From Serinus canaria (Eukaryota > Chordata > Aves > Passeriformes > Fringillidae), in assembly GCF_022539315.1 (NCBI RefSeq), contig NC_066337.1, positions 6,168,861 through 6,232,860 of the forward strand: a stretch of DNA of 64,000 nt, in the 5' to 3' direction. Shown piece after piece: positions 49,001-55,500 of the stretch. Every line of letters begins with the position of its first letter. Within the stretch, counting starts at the first letter, position 1. A program made the translations under genes and the position numbers. A model generated the notes under the pieces. The model searched no databases and had not been told where the DNA came from. It saw nothing but the letters and a program-made list of their open reading frames with translations.

Positions 49001-49345
49001 CTATTCTATTCTATTCTATTCTATTCTATTCTATTCCATTCCATTCCATTCCATTCCACTCCATTCCACTCCATTCTATTCTCATCATCTAGAAACTCTG
49101 TTTTATATAGACTAGATTATATTTTATACAAATATATAAAACATTGAATATTTTATATTGAATACATTGAGCCCTTTATAGCATTAAGCCCCCCTGAGAG
49201 CTTGGGCAGAGCAGAGAGAGCTCTAAACGTTGATTTTCAGTCACCAGCTGTCCCCTGTTGTCTCTGCAGGCACATCCAGCAGCTGAGGAAGCTCAATGGC
49301 CTGGCCATCCTCAACTCCTCCATGAAATACGTGCACAGCAGCTGA
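34014..49345 (+). CDS. TTC12: TTC12 (tetratricopeptide repeat domain 12), complete, exon-joined
   Basis: TTC12 is a cytoplasmic factor for preassembly of axonemal dynein arms; loss causes ciliary dyskinesia in human. Exons: 34014-34077, 34590-34753, 35304-35334, 35787-35864, 36235-36356, 36899-36958, 37274-37345, 38202-38262, 39095-39283, 39800-39866, 40662-40753, 41267-41432, 42515-42607, 42782-42845, 43422-43616, 44886-44984, 45759-45827, 46447-46548, 47423-47522, 48246-48471, 49270-49345. The sum is 2,190 nt, or 729 residues, near the roughly 705 of human. An N-terminal helical part and a KDAKERA motif precede three TPRs at about residues 113-217. A coiled segment lies near 218-245, and ARM-like repeats fill the rest. 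All junctions keep frame. Exon 15 is the least certain. Confidence 0.93.
34372..34462 (+). mobile_element. CR1-type LINE tail in TTC12 intron 1
   Basis: The segment gggactgggtgggttttagg, then gtcttttccaccccaaacca and ctgggattctgtgg resemble the CR1 3' terminus. Confidence 0.6.
34590..34753 (+). CDS. TTC12: TTC12 exon 2
   Basis: Encodes [20 protein letters not shown], then ETEKRLREQ, an acidic Glu run and [13 protein letters not shown]. The ETEKRL and RTT-N-T motifs correspond to human TTC12. Phase 1 to phase 0. Confidence 0.93.
34930..35272. repeat. 39-bp minisatellite in TTC12 intron 2, about 9 copies
   Basis: The unit, beginning ctgctgtggctttgtgcagc, is repeated at 39-bp spacing with very few differences. 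It ends 30 bp before the exon 3 acceptor. Confidence 0.94.
35304..35334 (+). CDS. TTC12: TTC12 exon 3 (31 nt)
   Basis: A small exon between ttcttgcag and gtaggac, encoding [10 protein letters not shown]. Its length is needed to bring exon 2 (phase 0) into phase with exon 4 (phase 1). The sequence is poorly conserved, so confidence rests on the phase match and the splice sites. Confidence 0.75.
35787..35864 (+). CDS. TTC12: TTC12 exon 4
   Basis: Encodes [19 protein letters not shown] then NEQLAN, the conserved [11 protein letters not shown] motif just before the TPR region. Phase 1 at both ends. Confidence 0.95.
36235..36356 (+). CDS. TTC12: TTC12 exon 5 (TPR 1)
   Basis: Encodes [20 protein letters not shown] then [20 protein letters not shown] and [10 protein letters not shown] and YTNRAQ are canonical TPR signatures. 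Confidence 0.97.
36480..36600. repeat. AT-rich simple repeat
   Basis: A mix of TA, ATT and ATATAT runs in TTC12 intron 5. Confidence 0.85.
36899..36958 (+). CDS. TTC12: TTC12 exon 6 (TPR 2, first part)
   Basis: Encodes [20 protein letters not shown], which aligns with human [20 protein letters not shown]. Phase 0 at both ends. Confidence 0.97.
37274..37345 (+). CDS. TTC12: TTC12 exon 7 (TPR 2-3)
   Basis: Encodes [20 protein letters not shown] then HFSE, corresponding to the KAYFHMGKANLAL segment of human TTC12. Phase 0 at both ends. Confidence 0.95.
37510..37990. repeat. higher-order repeat of gagagt/gagaat units, 192-bp period
   Basis: The basic units are actgagagtacctg, actgagaatatctg and related forms. 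A 192-bp block starting at 37531 is repeated from 37723 almost unchanged, so there are two levels of tandem duplication. It lies in TTC12 intron 7. Confidence 0.85.
38090..38152. repeat. 9-bp repeat (tatccctgg)n
   Basis: Seven tandem units upstream of TTC12 exon 8. Confidence 0.9.
38202..38262 (+). CDS. TTC12: TTC12 exon 8 (end of TPR region)
   Basis: Encodes [20 protein letters not shown] plus one base, matching SRECYKKILEINPK of human TTC12. Ends in phase 1 at gtgagag. Confidence 0.95.
38590..39030. repeat. TA/TTATA microsatellite tract
   Basis: More than 400 bp of TATAT, ATATAAT and finally a pure TTATA run (about 38920-39022), directly before TTC12 exon 9. Confidence 0.93.
39095..39283 (+). 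CDS. TTC12: TTC12 exon 9
   Basis: Encodes [20 protein letters not shown], a charged coiled stretch, then [20 protein letters not shown] and [14 protein letters not shown]. The [11 protein letters not shown] part aligns with human IPLFYAGGIEIL. Phase 1 at both ends. Confidence 0.94.
39800..39866 (+). CDS. TTC12: TTC12 exon 10
   Basis: Encodes [20 protein letters not shown] then VR plus two bases, aligned with human TEQTLFRMHNGFSIISDNEV. Phase 1 to phase 2. Confidence 0.95.
40230..40565. repeat. 24-26-bp degenerate array (tttgtccatattttggggtt)
   Basis: About thirteen units with variable T and G run lengths, in TTC12 intron 10. Confidence 0.9.
40662..40753 (+). CDS. TTC12: TTC12 exon 11 (tandem NAGNAG acceptor)
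   Basis: Encodes [20 protein letters not shown] then [10 protein letters not shown]. The acceptor reads ctcagcag, so splicing may occur at 40662 or three bases later at 40665, which would drop one residue. The first choice gives equal length to the human segment VIRRCF...EEMVC. Ends in phase 1 at gtaaagc. Confidence 0.88.
41267..41432 (+). CDS. TTC12: TTC12 exon 12 (ARM-like repeats)
   Basis: Encodes [20 protein letters not shown], then [20 protein letters not shown] and [22 protein letters not shown] is identical to human. Phase 1 to phase 2. Confidence 0.95.
41575..41798 (+). mobile_element. CR1-type LINE 3' end
   Basis: From caggctggagagcagggaaa through gtccccatccctgggggtgg, gggctgggttggactcaatg, gtctcttccaacctggtcat and tctgtgattctgg. 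This is one of the best-preserved CR1 tails here, in TTC12 intron 12. Confidence 0.88.
41800..41998 (+). mobile_element. second, partial CR1-type LINE 3' end
   Basis: A second, shorter copy (gtccccatccctgggggtgt, gggttggactcgatgagctt, ggtctgtcccagcctggtca) follows directly after the first. It could be a tandem duplication or an independent insertion. Confidence 0.8.
42515..42607 (+). CDS. TTC12: TTC12 exon 13
   Basis: Encodes [20 protein letters not shown] then [11 protein letters not shown] plus two bases. It aligns with human [20 protein letters not shown]. Phase 2 at both ends. Confidence 0.95.
42782..42845 (+). CDS. TTC12: TTC12 exon 14
   Basis: Encodes [22 protein letters not shown], aligned with human [21 protein letters not shown]. 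Phase 2 to phase 0. Confidence 0.93.
42890..43400. repeat. large tandem repeat, units of about 115-150 bp, about 4 copies
   Basis: Each copy contains ccagaggggtggcacacaca, gtgctgtttgctggtggttt, gggctgattctgccttgaag and tgcaaactttgggcagat. Indels make the copies unequal in length. The array fills most of TTC12 intron 14. Confidence 0.88.
43422..43496. repeat. TTC12: 15-bp tandem repeat at exon 15 start
   Basis: Five identical copies of GTGTGTGCCAGGCAG. Confidence 0.95.
43422..43616 (+). CDS. TTC12: TTC12 exon 15, with 15-bp repeat over its acceptor
   Basis: The frame begins with five tandem copies of a 15-nt unit encoding VCARQ, then [20 protein letters not shown] and [20 protein letters not shown], ending at gtaaggg in phase 0. 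Each repeat ends in ggcag before GTG, so every unit edge is a possible acceptor in the same frame; the true exon start may be any of 43422, 43437, 43452, 43467, 43482 or 43497. Only the part after the repeat aligns with human TTC12 (ALCQCIAIMGNLSAEP region). Confidence 0.75.
44030..44770. repeat. 36-38-bp minisatellite, about 20 copies
   Basis: The core is catcccagggtggggaggga then tcttgggacaccccaaa, with small indels (tctctggg and tcttggg forms). It fills TTC12 intron 15 up to about 115 bp before exon 16. Confidence 0.94.
44886..44984 (+). CDS. TTC12: TTC12 exon 16
   Basis: Encodes [20 protein letters not shown] then [13 protein letters not shown]. The ALLGLLMNL motif aligns with human TLLGLMMNLCL. 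Phase 0 at both ends. Confidence 0.93.
45340..45757. repeat. degenerate pyrimidine-rich array (tttccctgtgttttcccc)
   Basis: Many short variants of tttcccctg, attccctgag and gtgttttccc form a long pyrimidine-rich block that merges into the exon 17 acceptor tract. Confidence 0.85.
45759..45827 (+). CDS. TTC12: TTC12 exon 17
   Basis: Encodes [23 protein letters not shown], aligned with human [20 protein letters not shown]. Phase 0 at both ends. Confidence 0.95.
46447..46548 (+). CDS. TTC12: TTC12 exon 18
   Basis: Encodes [20 protein letters not shown] then [14 protein letters not shown], aligned with human [20 protein letters not shown] and AGVVKKMMKFLK. Confidence 0.96.
46680..47065. repeat. 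T-rich degenerate array (ttctttaattttt)
   Basis: Nearly 400 bp of ttctttaatttttt and cttaattctaatt variants in TTC12 intron 18. Confidence 0.9.
47423..47522 (+). CDS. TTC12: TTC12 exon 19
   Basis: Encodes [20 protein letters not shown] then [13 protein letters not shown] plus one base, aligned with human GGETASRYAIKILAICTNS. Ends in phase 1. Confidence 0.95.
47595..47740 (+). mobile_element. CR1-type LINE 3' end
   Basis: From gcactgggaggaggtggaat through cacctctggaggtgtttaaa, cagcttggactcgatgatct and ctcctccaacctcatcattc to tgggattctgt. Located in TTC12 intron 19. Confidence 0.88.
47880..48255. repeat. TTC12: 62-63-bp minisatellite over the TTC12 exon 20 acceptor, about 6 copies
   Basis: Each unit contains gagcagctctggctctgtct, gaccaggttcccctcctgcc and agggttccaggtgctgctga, which includes a copy of the splice acceptor and of the first 17 or so bases of exon 20. 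The two most 3' units are 63 bp and keep frame with the exon. Confidence 0.93.
48246..48471 (+). CDS. TTC12: TTC12 exon 20
   Basis: From the 3'-most acceptor it encodes [20 protein letters not shown], then [20 protein letters not shown] and [15 protein letters not shown]. This aligns with human MMKLLSSEDEVLVGNAALCL and NAGIALGKLCTAEPR. The 3'-most acceptor gives the human-like length. Upstream copies could add 21-residue blocks ([21 protein letters not shown] minus edges). Ends in phase 2. Confidence 0.9.
48940..49083. repeat. (ATTCT)n pentanucleotide microsatellite
   Basis: Almost pure ATTCT repeats grading into ATTCC and ACTCC at the 3' end, in the last TTC12 intron. Confidence 0.95.
49270..49345 (+). 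CDS. TTC12: TTC12 exon 21 (last)
   Basis: Encodes [25 protein letters not shown] and stops at TGA 49343-49345. It aligns with human QLRKLHGLEILNSTMKYISDS. Confidence 0.96.
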
Positions 49346-49399
49346 GCCCTCAGAGCTCCAGAGCCCTGCAGCTCGCTGCTCCTCACTTGGCTTTGCTTT

Positions 49400-49405
49400 A
49401 ATAAA
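49400..49405 (+). terminator. TTC12: TTC12 polyadenylation signal
   Basis: AATAAA lies 55 bases after the stop and is followed by a T/G-containing stretch (tcagcggctttttggagtgg). This gives a short 3'UTR. Confidence 0.8.
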
Positions 49406-49819
49406 ATTAATTCAAATTTTCACATCAACTTCTCAGCGGCTTTTTGGAGTGGTTTTGGTCCCCACTGAAGCCAAATCAGGAGGGAGGAGTGAATTTATCA
49501 TCTCAGCTACCAGCCCAAACTCCCCCTTGCATGAGGCTGGCTCTGCTTTAATAATTGACATAAATTTAATAAATGGCCATAAACACAGCACAGGGTTTTT
49601 TTTGTTGGTTTTGAACACAGGACACAGAAGAATTTATGACATTTCTGTGAAGAATAAGCACAGGCCAGCCCAGTCTGGGATTAAAATGGCTCTTCAGGTC
49701 CCCTCCTTGGCACCTGGGGGTGTCAGTTCTGGGGGGAGCCTTTGTCCCCTCAAATTATCCAGCAGCTCTTTCCAGAGAGAGAGAGGGAGCAGCTGGATCA
49801 GCTTCCCCTTGGGAAAAAG

Positions 49820-50508
49820 GCCAGTCACTTGTCTTTAAATTTTAAAAGTTTAATAGTAATAACATGGTTATAAAAATAGCAATATAATTAGAGTAATAAT
49901 AATTGGGGCAATTAGGTTTAGGACAATATGAGACAATAAAAACAAAGAGTTACAGACAGTCCAGGTACCTTTTCTGGGCAAAACAAGCCCCAAAAGGCCC
50001 CAGGTGAACAGAGGATTAACCCTTAACAGCCACAGCCTGTTGCACATTCCCACACCTCATCCATGGTGCCTCAATTCCAGTCCCACACAGGATTCTGGCT
50101 GGGCAGGGTCAGCTCCTTCCTCTCAATCCTGACAGCTCTGCAGGGCTGAGGGGCAGGAAGAAGTTCATTTCTTCTGATAAGGGAGCAGTCAATTCTCTTT
50201 CTCTGAAAGATTCAGGTGTCCTGTGGCTGCTGGCTCAGGGTCAGTACCTCATTCCTCTCTTTAGGAAAAGTATCTTACACAGCACAGTTTCTATTTTAAC
50301 ATTATAACTAAAACTATTTATAACCGAAAACTTATCACCTAATAATGCCTAATAACCTTCTAACCTTCTAACATTAACTTCTAACCTAAAACTACATTTA
50401 ACACCCTGCTTGAGGGAATGAACACAGCAGCACTTTCTAACACAACACACATCAGGTTCATTTGGATATTTGTGAAAAGCCAATGATAAAATGCCCATTT
50501 TTCACATC
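49820..50508 (-). mobile_element. solo LTR of an endogenous retrovirus (passerine type)
   Basis: A 690-bp block that begins aaattttaaaagtttaatag and includes gagttacagacagtccaggt, acaggattctggctgggcag, gaagaagttcatttcttctg and aaaactacatttaacaccct, ending near aagccaatgataaaatg. It shares both ends with the internally deleted copy at 12393-12970, and I recognise the wording from songbird ERV LTRs. No retroviral genes lie next to it. Strand is inferred. Confidence 0.65.
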
Positions 50509-50814
50509 CCTGGAGAGGAGGGGTATTCTGGGATGGAAAGTGTGCAATGGATCAATTTAATCATCTCAATTCAATCTCAATTCAGTCCCCTCAGTTTAAC
50601 CCTCTGGGGGCTGTGGGGTTGCAGCCTGCCCACACAGGTGACAAACCCCACCTGGGGGCTCAGGTGCTCTGCAGGGGACAGGAATTGTCCTTCCAGGGAG
50701 GGACAGAGCTGCAGGGCCCTGCCCCTGGTCCTGCCAGGGAGGGCAGGGCTGGGGCAGGGAGCTCCTGCTGGATCCCTGGCCCAGCCTGGAGAGTGGGGAG
50801 AACAGTGCTGGAAA

Positions 50815-51250
50815 ATGGGAATATTGGTAAATAGTGAGAATATTGTTCAATAATGGGAATGTCTTAAATAATGAGAATGTTCTTAAATAGTGAGAATATT
50901 GTTCAATAATGGGAATATTGGTAAATAGTGAGAATATTGTTCAATAATGGGAATATTGGTAAATAGTGAGAATGTTGTTAAATAGTGAGAATATGGTCAA
51001 ATAATGGGAATATTGTTAAATAGTGAGAATATTGTTAAATAATGAGAATATTTTTCAGTATTGGGGAATATTGTTCAATAATGGGGAATATTGTTAAATA
51101 ATGAGAATATGGTTAAATAATGGGGAATATTGTTAAATAATGGAAAATATTGTTCAATAATAGAGAATATTAAATAATGGTGAATATTGTTCAGTAATGG
51201 GGAATGTTGTTGACTAATGGGGAATGTTGTTGAATAATGGTGAATATTGT
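50815..51250. repeat. degenerate array (gggaatattgttaaataatg)
   Basis: More than twenty variants of an 18-19-bp unit, alternating aatagtgagaatattgtt and aataatgggaatattgg. Confidence 0.92.
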
Positions 51251-51549
51251 TGTTCCCAGCTGTCATTGGGGCCCTTATCTGCCTCTGCTCAGGTGTTCAG
51301 TGCCCTCCCACAGGCAGGGCAGTGTCAGGATCCTCTCCCAGCCTGGCTGCAGCTTTGTGAGCCTGGCACTGAGAGATTCCTGCTGCCTGCAGGGGATGGT
51401 TACAGGGATTTGGGGCTTTATGGCTAAAAAAAGGGGGTAGCTGTGGTTGTGCCAAGAAGGTTTGAGTTCTGTCTGGTTTCACTGTGGTTTCTGTTCCTCC
51501 CTGGGATCCAGGCTCATCCCTGTGGAATTTTTTAGTGCCACAAACTGGC

Positions 51550-51660
51550 AAAAACCCCCAGAATTACAGAATAGTTCAGTTCAAAAGGACCTACACCATC
51601 ACCCAGTGCAGCTGCCTGAGCACTCCAGGGCTGAGCAGAAGTCAAAATGTGCTCAGGGCT
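51550..51660 (-). mobile_element. CR1-type LINE tail, antisense
   Basis: Read on the minus strand, the segment ends with a CR1-like 3' terminus (gatggtgtaggtccttttga then actattctgtaattctgg). Confidence 0.6.
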
Positions 51661-51764
51661 TTGTAGCAAATCCCCTCTCCAGGGAGCCCTTGCCAATAGC
51701 CAGCTGAACTCAGCACCTTCTTTCCACACCTCCACGTCCTCCTGGGGAGCTGCAGAGAGCCAGG

Positions 51765-52195
51765 AGGGCTCCCCTGAGCCTGCCAGGGGCAGCCCCAGAG
51801 CCCTGAGCCTGGCAGGGGCAACCCCAGAGCCTGGCAGGGGCACCCCCAGAGCCCTGAGCCTGCCAGGGGCAGCCCCAGAGCCTGGCAGGGGCAACCCCAG
51901 AGCCTGGCAGGGGCACCCCCAGAGCCCTGAGCCTGCCAGGGACAGCCCCAGAGCCTGGCAGGGGCAACCCCAGAGCCCTGAGCCTGCCAGGGGCAGCCCC
52001 AGAGCCCTGAGTCTGGCAGGGGCAACCCCAGAGCCTGCCAGGGGCAACCTCAGAGCCCTGAGCCTGCCAGGGGCAACCTCAGAGCCCTGAGCCTGGCAGG
52101 GACAGCCCCAGAGCCTGCCAGGGGCAACCTCAGAGCCCTGAGCTTGGCAGGGGCAACCTCAGAGCCCTGAGCCTGGCAGGGGCACTCCCAGCTCT
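51765..52195. repeat. minisatellite of gcctggcaggggcaacccca-type units
   Basis: About nineteen units of 21-30 bp that alternate an agagccctga spacer with direct joins. Confidence 0.92.
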
Positions 52196-52396
52196 GTTCC
52201 CCTCCCCTGGCTGCTCCCAAGCCCCTCCACATCCCCCCCAGCCCTCCAGGGAGGGTTTGAACCCTTCCCCAGGGCTGCTCAGGTGTACACAGTCACGTTT
52301 TCCACCTTTTGGATGCAAAGCCCACCTGCCCAGCTCTGTTCTTTTGTTACAAACAGATTGATTCCAATTGGTGCAGGGTTTTTCCTGGGCCAGGTT

Positions 52397-52507
52397 ATTG
52401 GCTGGTGCTTGGCCGAAGCTCCTATAAAGTGACCCAGCCCTCTGCCCTTTGCTGGGAGGCAGCAGAGAGCCCAGGGAGCTGCTCCAGCTGGGACACTCCT
52501 CACTGGG
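52397..52507 (+). promoter_or_regulatory. promoter and 5'UTR of the unnamed ZP-like gene
   Basis: An inverted CCAAT box (ATTGG, 52397-52401) is followed by a TATA box (TATAAA, 52423-52428). Initiation would be expected near 52455, leaving a 5'UTR of roughly 50 bases before the ATG at 52508. A TATA promoter suggests tissue-restricted expression, in contrast to the CpG-rich TTC12 promoter. Confidence 0.65.
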
Positions 52508-52577
52508 ATGGCTCAGGAGATGCAGGAAAGATTCCCCCTCTTGGTCCTGCTGGCAGCGGCACTGCTGGACTGGTCTG
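52508..52577 (+). CDS. ZP-like gene exon 1: signal peptide
   Basis: Encodes MAQEMQERFPLLVLLAAALL then DWS plus one base, a clear signal peptide with an h-region of eleven or so hydrophobic residues. The donor is gtgagtgc. The ATG follows a TATA box by about 80 bases. Confidence 0.85.
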
Positions 52578-55500
52578 GTGAGTGCTGGGCTTTGTTCTGC
52601 TCTGCCCTTGCTGCTTTCCTGCCTCTCTGGCTCTGCTCTGGCTGCTGTGCCACCAGCCACGGGTGTGGGGCAGCCCTGGGATGCAGGGGCAGCTCTGGGA
52701 TGCAGGAGCAGCCCTGGGATGCAGCTCTGGGATGCAGGAGCAGCCCTGGGATGCAGCTCTGGGATGCAGGAGCAGCCCTGAGATGCAGCTCTGGGATGCA
52801 GGGGCAGCCCTGGGATGCAGGGGCAGCCCTGGGATGCAGCTCTGGGATGCAGGAGCAGCCCTGGGATGCAGCCCTGGGATGCAGGGGCAGCTCTGGGATG
52901 CAGCCCTGGGATGCAGGAGCAGCCCTGGGATGCAGCCCTGGGATGCAGGAGCAGCCCTGGGATGCAGCCCTGGGATGCAGGGGCAGCTCTGGGATGCAGG
53001 AGCAGCTCTGGGATGCAGGAGCAGCTCTGGGATGCAGGGACAGCTCTGGGATGCAGGAGCAGCCTCTCCCCGTTTGTGCAGCCCAGGGTTTGGTGCAGTG
53101 CTTTCACCAGGACACGGCTCTGCTGCTCAGCCCCCAAACTCTGTCTCTTTAGGGGAAAACAAATGAAAAATCCCCTTTTCCTGAGGGGTTCCAAGCAGCA
53201 CTGAGGATCAGGCTGGTGCTGCTTGCTCTGAATCCCTTTTCCAGGCAGCACAGATGTGGTGTGCTTTGGGAAGAGGAGGAGGGTGGGACTGGGACTGGGA
53301 ATTGGGACTGGGACTGGGAATTGGGAATGGGAATTGGGAATGGGAATTGGAATGGGATTGGGAGTGGGAATGGGACCAGGACTGGCACTGGGGCTGGCAC
53401 TGGGGCTGGCAGTGCCAGAGCTCCCGCGTGGCCCTGGCCCAGGCAGTGCTGCTCAGCTCAGAGGTGCTGCTGGGGCAGTTCAGGGCTGACTCCCAAGGGC
53501 TGTCCTGTGTCCCCAGGTGTCCCCAGGAGTGGCCGTGGTGGCAGTGGGGCGCTGGCCCTGAGCCCTGCTGGAGCAGCCCAGCCCAGCCCCGAGCCCGTCA
53601 CCGAGGAGGACTGGGCTGAGGGAACCTTCCAGAGCCCAGGAGCTGCTCCCACACCTGGAACAAGGCCTGAGCCCGTGTCCCACCCTGGGAGAGCTGCAAA
53701 CAGAACAGCCCTGCTGCCTGGGAGCCTGCCAGGGGCTGGGCTGCTGCACACAGCAGCCCCCAGACCCCAGGATGGACTCTCATCTCCTGGGAAGCTCTGG
53801 AGCAGCTCCACACAGGGACCACAGCCCCCCACAGCCCTGCAGAGAGAACCAGGAGCCGCTCCTGGGGCTGCTCTCAGCCCTCCCAGCTCCAGCTCGGGGC
53901 TGCCCCAGCCCCTTCCCAGGGCAGGGACACTCCAGGACTCTCCCCAGGTCACGGCTCTCTCTTCCCCTGCTGCCATCCAGCACAGCGAGGTGCCAAGCCC
54001 TGCAACTTCTCTTCTGACCCCAGCGCTCGATTTTCATCCTCCAAGGACAGAAACGGCAGCGTCTGCACTTCCCCCAGGAGCTGGGATCTCCCTGGGAAGG
54101 GCAGGGGAGGGCTGGCTGCCCACGGGGAAAGGGAACACAGGGAGAGAGCCCGTGGGAGTGCTGCCCACGGGGAAAGGGAACACAGCAGTGCTGCCCACGG
54201 GGAAAGGGCCCACGGGCACCAAGCCCACGGCAGGGGTGGCACCTGCCCACCCGAGGAGCACTCAGAGCTCTGATGCTGGAGCCACAGCCAGCCCAGCCCC
54301 GGCAGTCCCCGGGGAGCTGGGCTCAGTCTATTCCAGAAGCACCCAGGGCAGCCCCGTTCCTGTTTCCCGAGGGCAGCAGGAGAGCACGGGCAGCACAGGC
54401 AGGAATTCAAGCTCGGCTCTCACAAAGGGCTCAGGACACCCAGCCCAGCTGCCTGCTCCTCACACCCTCCCTGCAGGCACCAGGAATTCTTCATTCTGGA
54501 TGGAAGCTCCAGCTCCTGAGGGATTCCTTCCACCTCCATTCCAAGCTGGCAGCAGGGATGGACAGCAGCCCCTCTCTTTGCCTCTCACCTGCACCCAGCC
54601 CCTTCCCCCAGAGAGCAGCAGGAGCTCCCAGGACGTGGCACTCCAAGGAGATGCTGCTCCTCGGGCAGGGACAGGGAGCCCTGGGAAACCTTCCTCCCCT
54701 GAGAGCCCACAGCCTCCCCCGAGCTCATCCTCATTAACCCAGCTGTGGATTTCCACATCCAAACCTTCCCCACCTACCAAAGAGCCCAAAGAGGCAACTC
54801 CTGCCCTCTCTCCAGGAATGCCCACCTTTGGGAATGGTGACCTCCAGCCTTGGGATCCTGTCCCAGCAGGGCTCCAGCCTCCTGCTGCCTCTGCTGCTGC
54901 TGGTGCTGGGACACAGCCCATGGGCCTCCACACCCCGAGCACCTCACCCTCACCTCCTGGCTCTGCCTCCCAGCTCCGAGGAGCTTCTGCCCCTCCTGTG
55001 CCCCTGGGAGCCTTGGCTGGGATGCTGCAGGTGAGCACAGGCAGAAGGAGCAAACCTGGTTCTCCAGCCTTGACCCCAGCAGCCAGCCCTGTCCCCAAGA
55101 CTGATCCTCCTCAGCTGTCCCCAGCAGCCAGCCCTGTCCCCAGAGCTCCAGCCCTGTCCCCAGCAGCCAGCCCTGTCCCCAGAGCTGGTTCTGCAGCCAT
55201 GTCCCCAGCAGCCAGCCCTGTCCCCAAGACTGATCCTCCTCAGCTGTCCCCAGCAGCCAGCCCTGTCCCCAAGACTGATCCTCCTCAGCTGTCCCCAGCA
55301 GCCAGCCCTGTCCCCAAGACTGATCCTCCTCAGCTGTCCCCAGCAGCCAGCCCTGTCCCCAAGACTGATCCTCCTCAGCTGTCCCCAGCAGCCAGCTCTG
55401 TCCCCAGAGCTCCAGCCCTGTCCCCAGCAGCCAGCCCTGTCCCCAGCCCCTCTGGAGCACTCAGCCCCAGGCACGGGGCAGTTCCCAGCCTTGTCCCCCC

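Larger units (their letters stand above)
49420..52396. other. intergenic region between TTC12 and the unnamed ZP-like gene
   Basis: About 3 kb with no supported gene. It contains an LTR block (49820-50508), two tandem arrays (50815-51250 and 51765-52190), a CR1 scrap and about 200 bp of unique sequence before the next promoter. Confidence 0.7.

Noticed and set aside
53216..53516. Upstream extension of the giant open frame before 53517
   Set aside because: It is repeat-derived intron 1 sequence. The acceptor at 53516 joins the signal-peptide exon in exact phase.
54774..55460. Minus-strand frames with GDRAGCWGQ-type repeats
   Set aside because: They are the antisense shadow of the LSPAASPVP coding array of the ZP-like gene.
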